A stretch of DNA of 64,000 bases. It comes from Xanthobacter aminoxidans. GTDB taxonomy: Bacteria > Pseudomonadota > Alphaproteobacteria > Rhizobiales > Xanthobacteraceae. This document shows positions 18,647 to 26,832 of this stretch, one piece after another (within the stretch, counting starts at the first letter, position 1; each line of letters begins with the position of its first letter). A model generated the notes under the pieces. That model was not told where the DNA came from and did no database searches. It saw only the letters and a list, made by a program, of their open reading frames with translations. The stretch covers positions 36,745 to 100,744 of the forward strand of contig NZ_JAMJXC010000020.1 of the NCBI RefSeq assembly GCF_023571765.1, read 5' to 3'. The translations under genes and the position numbers were made by a program.

Positions 18647-20077
18647 TTGCCCTTGCCCTCCTCCCGGCCTGCCTCCCGCCTCCCGCGCCGGGCCGTGGTC
18701 GGCTGGATCCTGTTCGATCCCGCCTGCCAGCCCTATTTCACCCTCATCACCACCTTCATCTTCGCGCCCTACTTCGCCTCCGCCGTGGCCCCGACACCGG
18801 CCGAGGGGCAGAGCCTGTGGGGTTTCGCCACCGGGGCGGCGGGGCTCATCATCGCCATCTGTTCCCCCATCCTCGGCGCAGTGGCCGACGCCTCCGGCCG
18901 GCGCAAGCCGTGGATCGCGGTGTTCGGCCTGATGCTGATGACGGGATCGGCGCTGCTGTGGTTCGCGGTGCCCGGCGACACGGCGCGCATCCCGCTGGTG
19001 CTCGCGGCCTTCGCCATCGGTACCATCGGCGTCGAGTTCGCCACCGTCTTCAACAACGCCATCATGCCGGACCTCGTGCCGCCGGAGCGGCTGGGCCGGC
19101 TCTCCGGCACCGGCTGGGCGGCGGGCTATTTTGGCGGGCTGGTGTCGCTGGCGCTGATGCTCGGCTTCTTCTCCACCGCGCCGGACACCGGCCTCACCCT
19201 CATCGGCCGGCCGCCGGCGCTCGGGCTCGACGCGGCGACCCGCGAGGGCGACCGCTTCTCGGGGCCGCTCACGGCCGTGTGGTTCGCGGTGCTGGTGCTG
19301 CCCATGTTCCTGTTCGTGCCCGACCGCAAGAAGGGCCTGCCGCTGCGCGAGGCGGTGCGCAAGGGCCTCACGGAAATCCGCGGGCTGGTGCCGAAGCTGA
19401 GGACGCGCCCGGCGCTCGCCCGCTTCCTCCTCGCCAACATGATCTATGCCGACGGCCTCGTCGCCCTGTTCGCCTTCGGCGGCATTTATGCCGCCGGCAC
19501 CTTCGGCTGGGGCTCCATCGAGATCGGCATCTTCGGCATCCTGCTCACCCTCACCGGCACGGCCGGGGCGCTGGCGGGGGGCTGGCTTGACGATGCCTTC
19601 GGCCCGCGCCTCGTCATCCTCGGCGCGCTCCTCGGGCTGCTGGTCGCCTGCATCGGGCTGCTGTCGGTAGACCGGACATCCATCCTGTTCGGCCTTGTGC
19701 CCACGGCGCCGGGAACCGGCCTCTACGGCACGGTGCCGGAGAAGGTCTATGTGGGCCTCGGGCTTCTCATCGGCGCCGTCGCCGGTCCGCTCCAGGCGGC
19801 CTCGCGCACCCTTCTGGTGCGCCTCGCCCCGCCGGAGAACATCGGCGAGTGCTTCGGCCTGTTTGCGCTCTCCGGCAAGATCACCTCGTTCGCCGCGCCG
19901 ACCTCGGTGGCGATCGTCACCGCCCTGACGCAGAGCCAGCGGGCGGGGGTGGCGGTGCTGGTCGCCTTCTTTGGAACGGGCGTGGTGCTGATTGCAGGGT
20001 TGCGCACGCCCTTGCGGCAGGACGGCGGACGGGCGAAGGATGGACCACACACAGCGAGCCAGACGCGCCGGGAGTGA
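18647..20077 (+). CDS. MFS transporter, UMF1 (Atg22-like) type
   Basis: 476-residue permease with about twelve hydrophobic helices. The N-terminal helix WILFDPACQPYFTLITTFIFAPYF is the hallmark of the UMF1/Atg22-like branch of the major facilitator superfamily, followed by the inter-helix motif GAVADASGRRKPWI. Substrates of bacterial members are unknown; fungal Atg22 exports amino acids from the vacuole. The only in-frame upstream start is a TTG at 18647 without a clear ribosome site, so the true N-terminus is uncertain. The stop lies five bases before the next start, so this gene and the cupin gene probably form an operon. Confidence 0.8.
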   Translation: MPLPSSRPASRLPRRAVVGWILFDPACQPYFTLITTFIFAPYFASAVAPTPAEGQSLWGFATGAAGLIIAICSPILGAVADASGRRKPWIAVFGLMLMTGSALLWFAVPGDTARIPLVLAAFAIGTIGVEFATVFNNAIMPDLVPPERLGRLSGTGWAAGYFGGLVSLALMLGFFSTAPDTGLTLIGRPPALGLDAATREGDRFSGPLTAVWFAVLVLPMFLFVPDRKKGLPLREAVRKGLTEIRGLVPKLRTRPALARFLLANMIYADGLVALFAFGGIYAAGTFGWGSIEIGIFGILLTLTGTAGALAGGWLDDAFGPRLVILGALLGLLVACIGLLSVDRTSILFGLVPTAPGTGLYGTVPEKVYVGLGLLIGAVAGPLQAASRTLLVRLAPPENIGECFGLFALSGKITSFAAPTSVAIVTALTQSQRAGVAVLVAFFGTGVVLIAGLRTPLRQDGGRAKDGPHTASQTRRE

Positions 20078-20082
20078 CCCCC

Positions 20083-20469
20083 ATGACCATCCGCTCCATC
20101 CGCTTCGATCCTTCCCCGCCGCTGAAGCCCGATGCCGCCACGACCGTGCATGAATGGTATCAGGATCGCACCGGCGCCTTTTCGGCGGGGTTCTGGGCCT
20201 CGGCACCGTCGGAGATCGAGGTGAGCTATGACGAGGACGAGTTCTGCGTCCTCGTGGAAGGCACCGTCGAGCTGACGGACGCTTCGGGCCATACGGAAAC
20301 CTTCCATGCCGGCCAGTCCTTCGTCATCCCCTCGGGCTTCAAGGGGGTGTGGAAGAGCGTGACCGCGGTCCGCAAGTTCTACGTCGTGCATCTGCCCGTG
20401 GCGCCGGCCGCCGACCCCAAGGCGGCCCCCACCCTGCCGGATGCGGCCGCCGACCTCGCGGGAACCTGA
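20083..20469 (+). CDS. Cupin protein (Cupin_3 / DUF861 type)
   Basis: 128-residue single-domain cupin. It starts MTIRSIRFDPSPPLKPDAAT and contains the Cupin_3 pattern: GFWASAPSEIEVSYDEDEFC, VEGTVELTDASG and the second motif HAGQSFVIPSGFKGVW. Cupin_3 proteins are often annotated near ureidoglycine aminohydrolase, but no ureide gene is adjacent and the metal-ligand histidines of motif 1 are not obvious here, so a non-enzymatic or sensing role is possible. GGGAG precedes the ATG. It is closely linked to the MFS gene. Confidence 0.75.
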   Translation: MTIRSIRFDPSPPLKPDAATTVHEWYQDRTGAFSAGFWASAPSEIEVSYDEDEFCVLVEGTVELTDASGHTETFHAGQSFVIPSGFKGVWKSVTAVRKFYVVHLPVAPAADPKAAPTLPDAAADLAGT

Positions 20470-20508
20470 ACACCGCGCGGGGAACCCCGGTCCACTTGGG
20501 CCGGTTGA

Positions 20509-20534
20509 CCTTCCGAAATGACCATCTCGGAAGG
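20509..20534 (+). promoter_or_regulatory. Hairpin overlapping the ribosome-binding site of the 77-residue membrane gene
   Basis: CCTTCCGA (20509-20516) pairs perfectly with TCGGAAGG (20527-20534) around a ten-base loop. The second arm contains the first half of the AAGGAGG Shine-Dalgarno sequence (20531-20537) that serves the ATG at 20546, so the folded form would hide the ribosome site. Confidence 0.5.
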
Positions 20535-20545
20535 AGGCTCCAACC

Positions 20546-20779
20546 ATGTCGATCCGGCTGCAACTCGCTGCCATGCTGTTCATGATGATCCAGGCGGTCA
20601 CGTTCTTCGCCGGCCTGCTGGCGCTGCTGCTGTCGCCGCTGGGGCGCGAGGCCATGGGCCTGATGCCTTTCGTGGTGCTCGGCTCTTCGATCGTCTCCGC
20701 GCCGCTGTCGTGGTGGCTGGCGCCGCGGCTTCGGGCGCGCACTTGGCGGCGTGAGGGCACCGCCGAACTGCTCAGGTAA
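20546..20779 (+). CDS. Small two-helix membrane protein
   Basis: 77-residue hypothetical protein. Two hydrophobic helices are seen (MLFMMIQAVTFFAGLLALLL and MPFVVLGSSIVSAPLSWWLA), joined by a short loop and followed by a basic, arginine-rich C-terminus that should face the cytoplasm. A strong AAGGAGG ribosome site is partly buried in a hairpin. It is co-directional with the cupin gene. Its end overlaps the longest reading frame of the following helicase gene by about 29 bases. Function unknown. Confidence 0.65.
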   Translation: MSIRLQLAAMLFMMIQAVTFFAGLLALLLSPLGREAMGLMPFVVLGSSIVSAPLSWWLAPRLRARTWRREGTAELLR

Positions 20780-23327
20780 AGGCTCGCCTGCGGCCAAGCT
20801 CGCAATCCGGCGCGCGCGATGCCATTTTGTTCCCTTGAGCGAATCACGCGCACCGAGACCTTTTGCATTGAGACCGCCTGAATCCCCGCGCCGTCCGGGC
20901 CACGAGCCCGGTGGAGTGCCAGAGCTTCCCGGCCTGAAGCCCGGCGGCATCGCCGCGCGTGCGCGCGCCGCCATCGCCCCCGCCGGGCCGCAGGCGTCCT
21001 ATCTCGCCGGCCTCAATCCGGAGCAGCGTGAGGCGGTGGAAACGCTGGACGGCCCGCTGCTGGTGCTCGCCGGCGCAGGCACGGGCAAGACACGCGTGCT
21101 CACCGCCCGCGTCGCCCATATTCTCGCCTCCGGTCGCGCCTTCCCCTCGCAGATCCTCGTGGTGACCTTCACCAACAAGGCGGCGCGGGAGATGAAGGAT
21201 CGCATCCACGGCATGGTCGGCGACCAGATCGAGGGCATGCCCTGGCTCGGCACCTTCCATTCCATCGGTGTCCGCATCCTCCGGCGCCACCATGAGCTGG
21301 TGGGGCTGAAGAGCGGCTTCACCATCCTCGACACGGACGACCAGATCCGCCTGCTCAAGCAGCTCCTCGCCGCCGAGAATATCGACGAGAAGCGTTGGCC
21401 GGCGCGGCTGCTCGCCTCCACCATCGACGGCTGGAAGAACCGTGGCCTGTCCCCGAAGGACGTGCCGCCCGGAGAGGGCGCGGTCTTCGCCAACGGCAAG
21501 GGCGGCATGCTCTATGCCGCCTATCAGGACCGGCTGAAGGCGCTGAACGCGGTGGATTTCGGCGACCTGCTGCTGGAAGGCATCCGCCTGTTCCGGGAGA
21601 ACCCGGACGTGCTCGCCGAATACCACCGCCGGTTCAAATACCTGCTGGTGGACGAGTATCAGGACACCAACGTCGCCCAGTATCTCTGGCTGCGCCTGCT
21701 CGCGCAGGGCTCGAAAAATGTCTGCTGCGTCGGTGACGACGACCAGTCCATCTACGGCTGGCGCGGCGCCGAGGTGGACAACATCCTCCGGTTCGAGAGC
21801 GATTTTCCCGGCGCCAAGGTCATCCGGCTGGAGCGCAACTACCGCTCCACCGGGCACATCCTCGCCTCCGCCGCCCACCTCATCGCCCACAATGAGGGGC
21901 GGCTGGGCAAGACGCTATTCTCCGAGGGCGACGAGGGCGAGCGCGTCTCCGTCACGGGGGCGTGGGATTCTGGCGAGGAGGCCCGCGCCGTCGGTGAGGA
22001 GATCGAGGCGCTGCAACGCGCCGGGCATCGCCTGTCCGAGATCGCCATCCTGGTCCGCGCCTCCTTCCAGATGCGCGAGTTCGAAGACCGTTTCGTCACG
22101 CTCGGCATGCCCTATCGCGTCATCGGCGGCCCGCGCTTCTATGAACGGGCGGAAATCCGCGATGCGCTGGCCTATCTGCGCTGCGTGAACTCCACCGCCG
22201 ACGATCTCGCCTTCGAGCGCATCGTGAACGTGCCCAAGCGCGGCATCGGCGATGCCACGGTGAAGCAGATCCATGATGTCGCCCGCGCCGCCGGCGTGCC
22301 GCTGCAGGAAGCCGCGCGTGTGCTGACCGAGAGCGAGGAGCTGAAGCCCAAGGTGCGCGGCACCCTGCGTGGGCTCATCCAGGCGTTCGAGCGCTGGCGC
22401 GAGCAGGCCCGCGTCATGACCCACACCGAGATCGCCGAGATCGTCCTCGACGAGAGCGGCTATACCGAGATGTGGCAGAAGGACCGCTCCGCCGAGGCCG
22501 CCGGGCGGCTGGAAAACCTCAAGGAACTCGTGCGCTCCATGGAGCCCTTCGAGAACCTCTCCGGCTTCCTCGAGCACATCTCCCTGGTGATGGACGTGGA
22601 CAACGGCGCCGGCGAGGATGCGGTGCAGGTGATGACGCTGCATTCCGCCAAGGGGCTGGAATTCGACACCGTCTTCCTGCCCGGCTGGGAAGAAGGCCTG
22701 TTCCCCCACCAGCGCGCGCTGGACGATCAGGGCAAGGCTGGCCTCGAGGAAGAGCGCCGGCTCGCCTACGTGGGCATCACCCGCGCCCGTGCCTCGGCCC
22801 GCATCTGGTTCGCCTCCAACCGGCGCATCCACGGCATGTGGAATTCCACGGTGCCCTCCCGCTTCCTTGACGAACTGCCCGACGCCCATGTGCAGGTGGA
22901 GGAAAGCCGCGGCGGCATGGGGTGGGGCGGCTCGTCCTATGGTGGCGGCGGCAGCTACGGCCAGAGCCGGTTCGACCGGGCAGAGCCCTTCGCTGCCTCC
23001 TCTTATTCCACACCCGGCTGGCAGCGGGCCCAGACCCAGCGTGGCCGCACGGACAGCGGCGGGAGCGGCGGCGGCCGGGGCGGCTTCTCCGAGCGCGGCG
23101 GGCGCTACGATGCCGGTGCTTCGGCGCGGCGCGGACCGATGGTGATCGAGGGCACGCTGGTGGCCTCGTCTTCCGCCCCCTCCTCCGCCTTCAAGCGGGG
23201 CGAGCGGGTGTTCCACATCAAGTTCGGATATGGCGAAATCACGGGCATCGACGGCAACAAGCTGACCGTGCAGTTCGACAAGGCGGGCGAGAAACGGGTG
23301 GTGGATACCTTCGTCGAAAAGGCCTGA
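20751..23327 (+). CDS. uvrD: ATP-dependent DNA helicase, UvrD/PcrA family
   Basis: Superfamily 1A 3'-5' DNA helicase acting in nucleotide excision and mismatch repair and in clearing stalled forks. All motifs are present: the Q-motif LNPEQREAVE, Walker A AGAGTGKT, FTNKAAREM, DEYQDTN, DDDQSIYGWRGA, ERNYRST, TLHSAKGLEFD and YVGITRAR. A glycine/serine-rich linker (about residues 722-775) leads to the C-terminal Tudor-like domain, ending VVDTFVEKA, which contacts RNA polymerase in homologues. The longest frame starts with GTG at 20751 and would overlap the preceding gene. The first 60 residues are proline rich and unconserved, so a start at 20868 or 20916 is equally likely. Confidence 0.95.
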   Translation: MRAPPNCSGKGSPAAKLAIRRARCHFVPLSESRAPRPFALRPPESPRRPGHEPGGVPELPGLKPGGIAARARAAIAPAGPQASYLAGLNPEQREAVETLDGPLLVLAGAGTGKTRVLTARVAHILASGRAFPSQILVVTFTNKAAREMKDRIHGMVGDQIEGMPWLGTFHSIGVRILRRHHELVGLKSGFTILDTDDQIRLLKQLLAAENIDEKRWPARLLASTIDGWKNRGLSPKDVPPGEGAVFANGKGGMLYAAYQDRLKALNAVDFGDLLLEGIRLFRENPDVLAEYHRRFKYLLVDEYQDTNVAQYLWLRLLAQGSKNVCCVGDDDQSIYGWRGAEVDNILRFESDFPGAKVIRLERNYRSTGHILASAAHLIAHNEGRLGKTLFSEGDEGERVSVTGAWDSGEEARAVGEEIEALQRAGHRLSEIAILVRASFQMREFEDRFVTLGMPYRVIGGPRFYERAEIRDALAYLRCVNSTADDLAFERIVNVPKRGIGDATVKQIHDVARAAGVPLQEAARVLTESEELKPKVRGTLRGLIQAFERWREQARVMTHTEIAEIVLDESGYTEMWQKDRSAEAAGRLENLKELVRSMEPFENLSGFLEHISLVMDVDNGAGEDAVQVMTLHSAKGLEFDTVFLPGWEEGLFPHQRALDDQGKAGLEEERRLAYVGITRARASARIWFASNRRIHGMWNSTVPSRFLDELPDAHVQVEESRGGMGWGGSSYGGGGSYGQSRFDRAEPFAASSYSTPGWQRAQTQRGRTDSGGSGGGRGGFSERGGRYDAGASARRGPMVIEGTLVASSSAPSSAFKRGERVFHIKFGYGEITGIDGNKLTVQFDKAGEKRVVDTFVEKA

Positions 23328-23434
23328 CGCAATATTTGCGGGCGACGACGGGTGGCGTGTCGGTCCGTCGGGGCGGCCCCTCATCTTCGCCCTGATCTTC
23401 CCCTAGCGTCGCCCGCGCCGCAGATTTCAGATCG

Positions 23435-24709
23435 ATGATCGCACTCAACATCCTCCTGCTCGGCGCCGAAATGCTGGTGTATTTCGGCGCCATGCTCGCG
23501 CTGTTCCGCCTGCGCGGAACGCTGGGCATCGGCGTGTTCTTCTGCGCGCTGGGCTCGCTCCATTTCATGGAGACGTATCTCGCCGCCGCCTATTACGTGC
23601 AATTGCCGTTCGGCGTCTCGCTCTCGCCCGGCTCTGTGGTATTATTTTCCGGAAAACTGGCACTTCTGCTGCTCGTGTACATTCGCGAGGACGCGCTGGT
23701 GGCGCGCCAGCCCATCTATGGGCTCTTCCTCGGCAATCTGGTGCTGCTGGCGCTGGTCTTCCTGCTGCGCCAGCACAACGTGGTGCCGGCTCCCGGCGCG
23801 CCGGCGGACATCACGTTCATGGACCAGCTGGGCGCGCTGGCGGTGTGGAGCACGCTGCTGCTCTTCATCGATTCCATTGCCATGATCCTCGTCTACGAGC
23901 GCCTGTCGTCCCGGGCGAAGCGGTATCCGGTGACAGTCATCTGGGCGACGCTGGCGCTGGTGCTCACCTTCGATCAGGTCGGCTTTTTCGGCGTGCTGCA
24001 TTTCGCGCTCGATGTGCCGCTGTCGGCGGGCATCGGCGGCTGGGTCGGCAAGCTGATGGCGGCGGGCTTCTATGCCCTGATGCTCGCGCTCTATCTCGAC
24101 CGCTTCGAAATGGCCGGAGATCCGCTGCGCCCGCGCATCGCCGATGTGTTCGACACCCTCACCTACCGCCAGCGCTACGAGCAGCTGGAGGTGACGTCCC
24201 GGCTCGATCCGCTCACCGGCGTCCTCCACCGCGGCCAGCTGGAGCCGCTGGGCCGCGACCTCGTGGCCATCGCCCGCAAGACCGGCCGGCCCATGAGCCT
24301 GCTGCTGGTGGACGTGGACGACTACAAGGAGGTCAACGATCTCCACGGCCATGCCACCGGCGACGCGGTGCTGCGGCAGCTGGCGGGCGCCATCTCCGAG
24401 AGCCTTCGGCAGTCGGACCATGTGGTGCGCTATGGCGGCGACGAATTCGCCGTGCTGGCGCCGGGCGTGTCCCACGTCGCGGCGGTGGCTCTCGCCCGGA
24501 TGCTCAACGAAAGCGTCACGGGGCTGACGCTGCCCGACGGGGTGCGGCAGCAGACCCTGTCCATCGGCGTCGCCACGCTGCCGGAGGACGGCCAGACCTT
24601 GACGGCACTGCTCGAAGCGGCCGACAAGCGCCTCTACGCGGCCAAGGCCGCCGGGCGCAACCGCGTGACGGGAGCGACGGGCGACGGCGGCCACAGCGAC
24701 AACGGATGA
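23435..24709 (+). CDS. Membrane-bound diguanylate cyclase (GGDEF)
   Basis: 424-residue protein. Residues 1-230 form about seven hydrophobic helices with VYIREDALVARQPIYGLFLGNLVLL, a pattern reminiscent of the VUT/YhhQ transporter fold. Residues about 250-410 are a GGDEF domain: DPLTGVLHR, VDVDDYKEVND, and an intact YGGDEF near residue 333. An RxxD inhibitory site (RQSD) sits five residues before it, so the enzyme should make cyclic di-GMP and be product inhibited. There is no EAL domain. It is followed closely by prmA. The input signal is unknown; the sensor resemblance is inference from hydrophobic pattern only. Confidence 0.88.
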   Translation: MIALNILLLGAEMLVYFGAMLALFRLRGTLGIGVFFCALGSLHFMETYLAAAYYVQLPFGVSLSPGSVVLFSGKLALLLLVYIREDALVARQPIYGLFLGNLVLLALVFLLRQHNVVPAPGAPADITFMDQLGALAVWSTLLLFIDSIAMILVYERLSSRAKRYPVTVIWATLALVLTFDQVGFFGVLHFALDVPLSAGIGGWVGKLMAAGFYALMLALYLDRFEMAGDPLRPRIADVFDTLTYRQRYEQLEVTSRLDPLTGVLHRGQLEPLGRDLVAIARKTGRPMSLLLVDVDDYKEVNDLHGHATGDAVLRQLAGAISESLRQSDHVVRYGGDEFAVLAPGVSHVAAVALARMLNESVTGLTLPDGVRQQTLSIGVATLPEDGQTLTALLEAADKRLYAAKAAGRNRVTGATGDGGHSDNG

Positions 24710-24719
24710 CGTTTTCCCC

Positions 24720-25631
24720 ATGCTCGAAGGCCTCCCCCCCAACGACGCCACCCATGTGATGCGGGTCGAGGCGCCCCGCCGGCAGGCGCAGCGCATCGCC
24801 GACCTGATCTCGGAAACATTCGACCCCGCAGAGGTGGCGGTGGCCAATTTCGAGCGGACGGACGACGACTGGGTCGTGGAGGTCTATGCGGGCTCCGCCT
24901 TCGATCCGGAGATGCTGCTCGAACTGGTGGAGATCGCGGCCGGCCCGGAGATGGCCGCCGCCGTCACGTTCGGCGAGATCGAGCAGAAGGATTGGGTGGC
25001 CGCGAGCCTGGAAGGCCTAGCCCCCGTGGCCGTCGGCCCGGTGGTTGTGCATGGCTCGCATGATCGCGGCCGGGTGGGGCCGAACCGCATCGGCATCGAG
25101 ATCGAGGCGGCGCTGGCCTTCGGCACCGGCCACCACGGCACCACGCAGGGCTGCCTGCACGCCATCGTCAACGCCGCGCGCAAGGGACGCCCGCAGCGCG
25201 TGCTGGACGTGGGCACGGGCACGGGCGTGCTTGCCATCGCGGCCGAGCGGCTGTTTCACACCGAGATCGTGGGAAGCGATATCGACATCATCGCCGTGCG
25301 TACGGCGAGAGCGAATGCGGCGGCCAACAAGGCGCCGGGTGTACGCATGGTCCATGCGGCCGGCGCCGGGGCGCGAGCGATCCGCATCCATGGACCCTAC
25401 GATTTGATTCTGGCCAACATCCTGCTGCCGCCGCTAAAGCGGCTGGCGCGCCCGCTCGCCTCCCTGCTGGCGCCGGGAGGACGCATCGTCCTGTCGGGAT
25501 TGCTCACCGCGCAGGTTCCGGCCGCTCTGGCGGCCTATCGCGCGCAGGGGCTGCACCTCGTCAACCAGCGGCATATCGAGGGCTGGGCCACCCTGACCCT
25601 CGCCGCGCGGTCGGATCGGCCGCGCGGATGA
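24720..25631 (+). CDS. prmA: Ribosomal protein L11 methyltransferase
   Basis: 303-residue SAM-dependent methyltransferase that trimethylates L11. The N-terminal substrate-recognition domain (residues 1-95) is followed by the methyltransferase core with AFGTGHHGTTQGCL, VLDVGTGTGVLAIAAERL (SAM-binding motif I), GSDIDIIAV, and the PrmA-typical LILANILLPPLKRLA catalytic loop. Length is normal for the family. It begins 10 bases after the diguanylate cyclase stop, so co-transcription is likely. Confidence 0.94.
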   Translation: MLEGLPPNDATHVMRVEAPRRQAQRIADLISETFDPAEVAVANFERTDDDWVVEVYAGSAFDPEMLLELVEIAAGPEMAAAVTFGEIEQKDWVAASLEGLAPVAVGPVVVHGSHDRGRVGPNRIGIEIEAALAFGTGHHGTTQGCLHAIVNAARKGRPQRVLDVGTGTGVLAIAAERLFHTEIVGSDIDIIAVRTARANAAANKAPGVRMVHAAGAGARAIRIHGPYDLILANILLPPLKRLARPLASLLAPGGRIVLSGLLTAQVPAALAAYRAQGLHLVNQRHIEGWATLTLAARSDRPRG

Positions 25632-25651
25632 GGGGTCCTACATAGAGAGTG

Positions 25652-25858
25652 TCAGTTCAGCGGGTCACGCCCGTTGAGCTGCACGTAGCGGGACAGCTCG
25701 CGCTCGGCCTGTTCCATGCGAGCGGCGATGATGGCGCCCATCAGGCGGGCGAAGAAGCCCTTGCCGGCGGTCTTGCCGGCCGCAGCCTTGCCAGCCTTGG
25801 GGGCGGCAGCGCGGGTGTCACGGGAAAGGGTGTCGGGAGAAAAGGTAACGGCGCTCAT
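25652..25858 (-). CDS. Small conserved hypothetical protein
   Basis: 68-residue protein. An Ala/Lys/Gly-rich N-terminal half (KAGKAAAGKTAGKG) precedes an amphipathic helix FFARLMGAIIAARMEQAERELSRYVQL near the C-terminus. Similar short proteins with an 'AIxxARMxQAERExxRY' helix occur in many Rhizobiales; none has a known role to my knowledge. AGGAGG gives a strong ribosome site before the ATG at 25858, which decides against the 5-residue longer form. It converges on prmA with a 20-base gap. Confidence 0.65.
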   Translation of the reverse strand: MSAVTFSPDTLSRDTRAAAPKAGKAAAGKTAGKGFFARLMGAIIAARMEQAERELSRYVQLNGRDPLN

Positions 25859-26117
25859 GGAGGCCTCCTGCACTGGCCCTACGGGGCTTTATCGCAGTGC
25901 AATATATGCCTCTGTGCAGCGCACCAGAACTACGGGCTTGGCATGCCAGATCTGCGCGGAGCGCACGGTAAAGGCATGGTTGCCGATTAGGCAGTTCACC
26001 GACCATGCCCCCAAAAGAGAAAGGCGGCCGGGCGCGATCGCCTCAGCCGCCATCGGCGCACAGCGCCGCGAGAACCGCGATGGACGCAAGGACCATGGTG
26101 GTCTCGAAAGTCGCGCC

Positions 26118-26627
26118 TCAGGAGCGCGACGGCATGGACACCTTGCGGCCCACGCCGTTCAGCGGCGGCAGGCCGGCATGGGCGGCGCGCATGGTGGCGA
26201 TCCGCTCGAGCACGTCATCCGGGAACGGCACCACGCGCCGCGAGCCGAGATCCACATGCAGCGTGATCTGCTCCGACGTGGCGGATACCCAGCCATCGGT
26301 GGCATGATGCAGCGACTGGAAGAGGTGCAACCTCTTCTCGTCATAGTCGAGCAGCCGCATGGTCACGCGCACCGGCGAATCGGGGGCCAGTTCGCGTTCG
26401 TAGCGGATGTGGGATTCGCCGGTGAAGAAAGAGGCGCGACGCGCCCGGGCGTAGGACGGTCCCAGCCCGAGCAGGCCGAGCGCCTCGTCGAGCGCCCGGT
26501 CGAAGATGAGCGTGTAATAGGCCACGTTGAGGTGGCCGTTATAATCGATCCAGTTGGTCTCCACCTTCATGGAGGAGGACACGAACGGGGCAAAGAACAC
26601 GGGTTCAAAGTCGATTCGGTCGAGCAT
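26118..26627 (-). CDS. Acyl-CoA thioesterase, 4HBT hotdog fold
   Basis: 169-residue hotdog-fold protein of the YbgC/FcbC-like 4-hydroxybenzoyl-CoA thioesterase group. The active-site motif is WIDYNGHLNVAYYTLIFDRALDE, with the Asp and His expected for this branch, followed by GESHIRYERELAPDSPVRV. Relatives include betainyl-CoA thioesterases of carnitine metabolism, but no carnitine gene is adjacent, so substrate is open. The ATG at 26627 (MLDRIDFEP) has GAGGCGG upstream; the longer frame to 26771 is unsupported. Divergent from the FAD-linked oxidase. Confidence 0.82.
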   Translation of the reverse strand: MLDRIDFEPVFFAPFVSSSMKVETNWIDYNGHLNVAYYTLIFDRALDEALGLLGLGPSYARARRASFFTGESHIRYERELAPDSPVRVTMRLLDYDEKRLHLFQSLHHATDGWVSATSEQITLHVDLGSRRVVPFPDDVLERIATMRAAHAGLPPLNGVGRKVSMPSRS

Positions 26628-26832
26628 GGCCGCCTCGCTTCGCTGGTTGCAGATTTTGCCGCTTGTGGAAGCACTGTGCCGTGCTAGGAGGCATCCGTCA
26701 CCCTGAAATCGCGCCCCGGACAGAATCATAAAAGTCACTGTCAAGTCGAAACTGTTCCTAAAACGGTTCAATCCACTTTCGCGTCATCCGGGCGCCGCTC
26801 GCCTGGCGCAGACAAAGGTTAAGGATTTGTAA

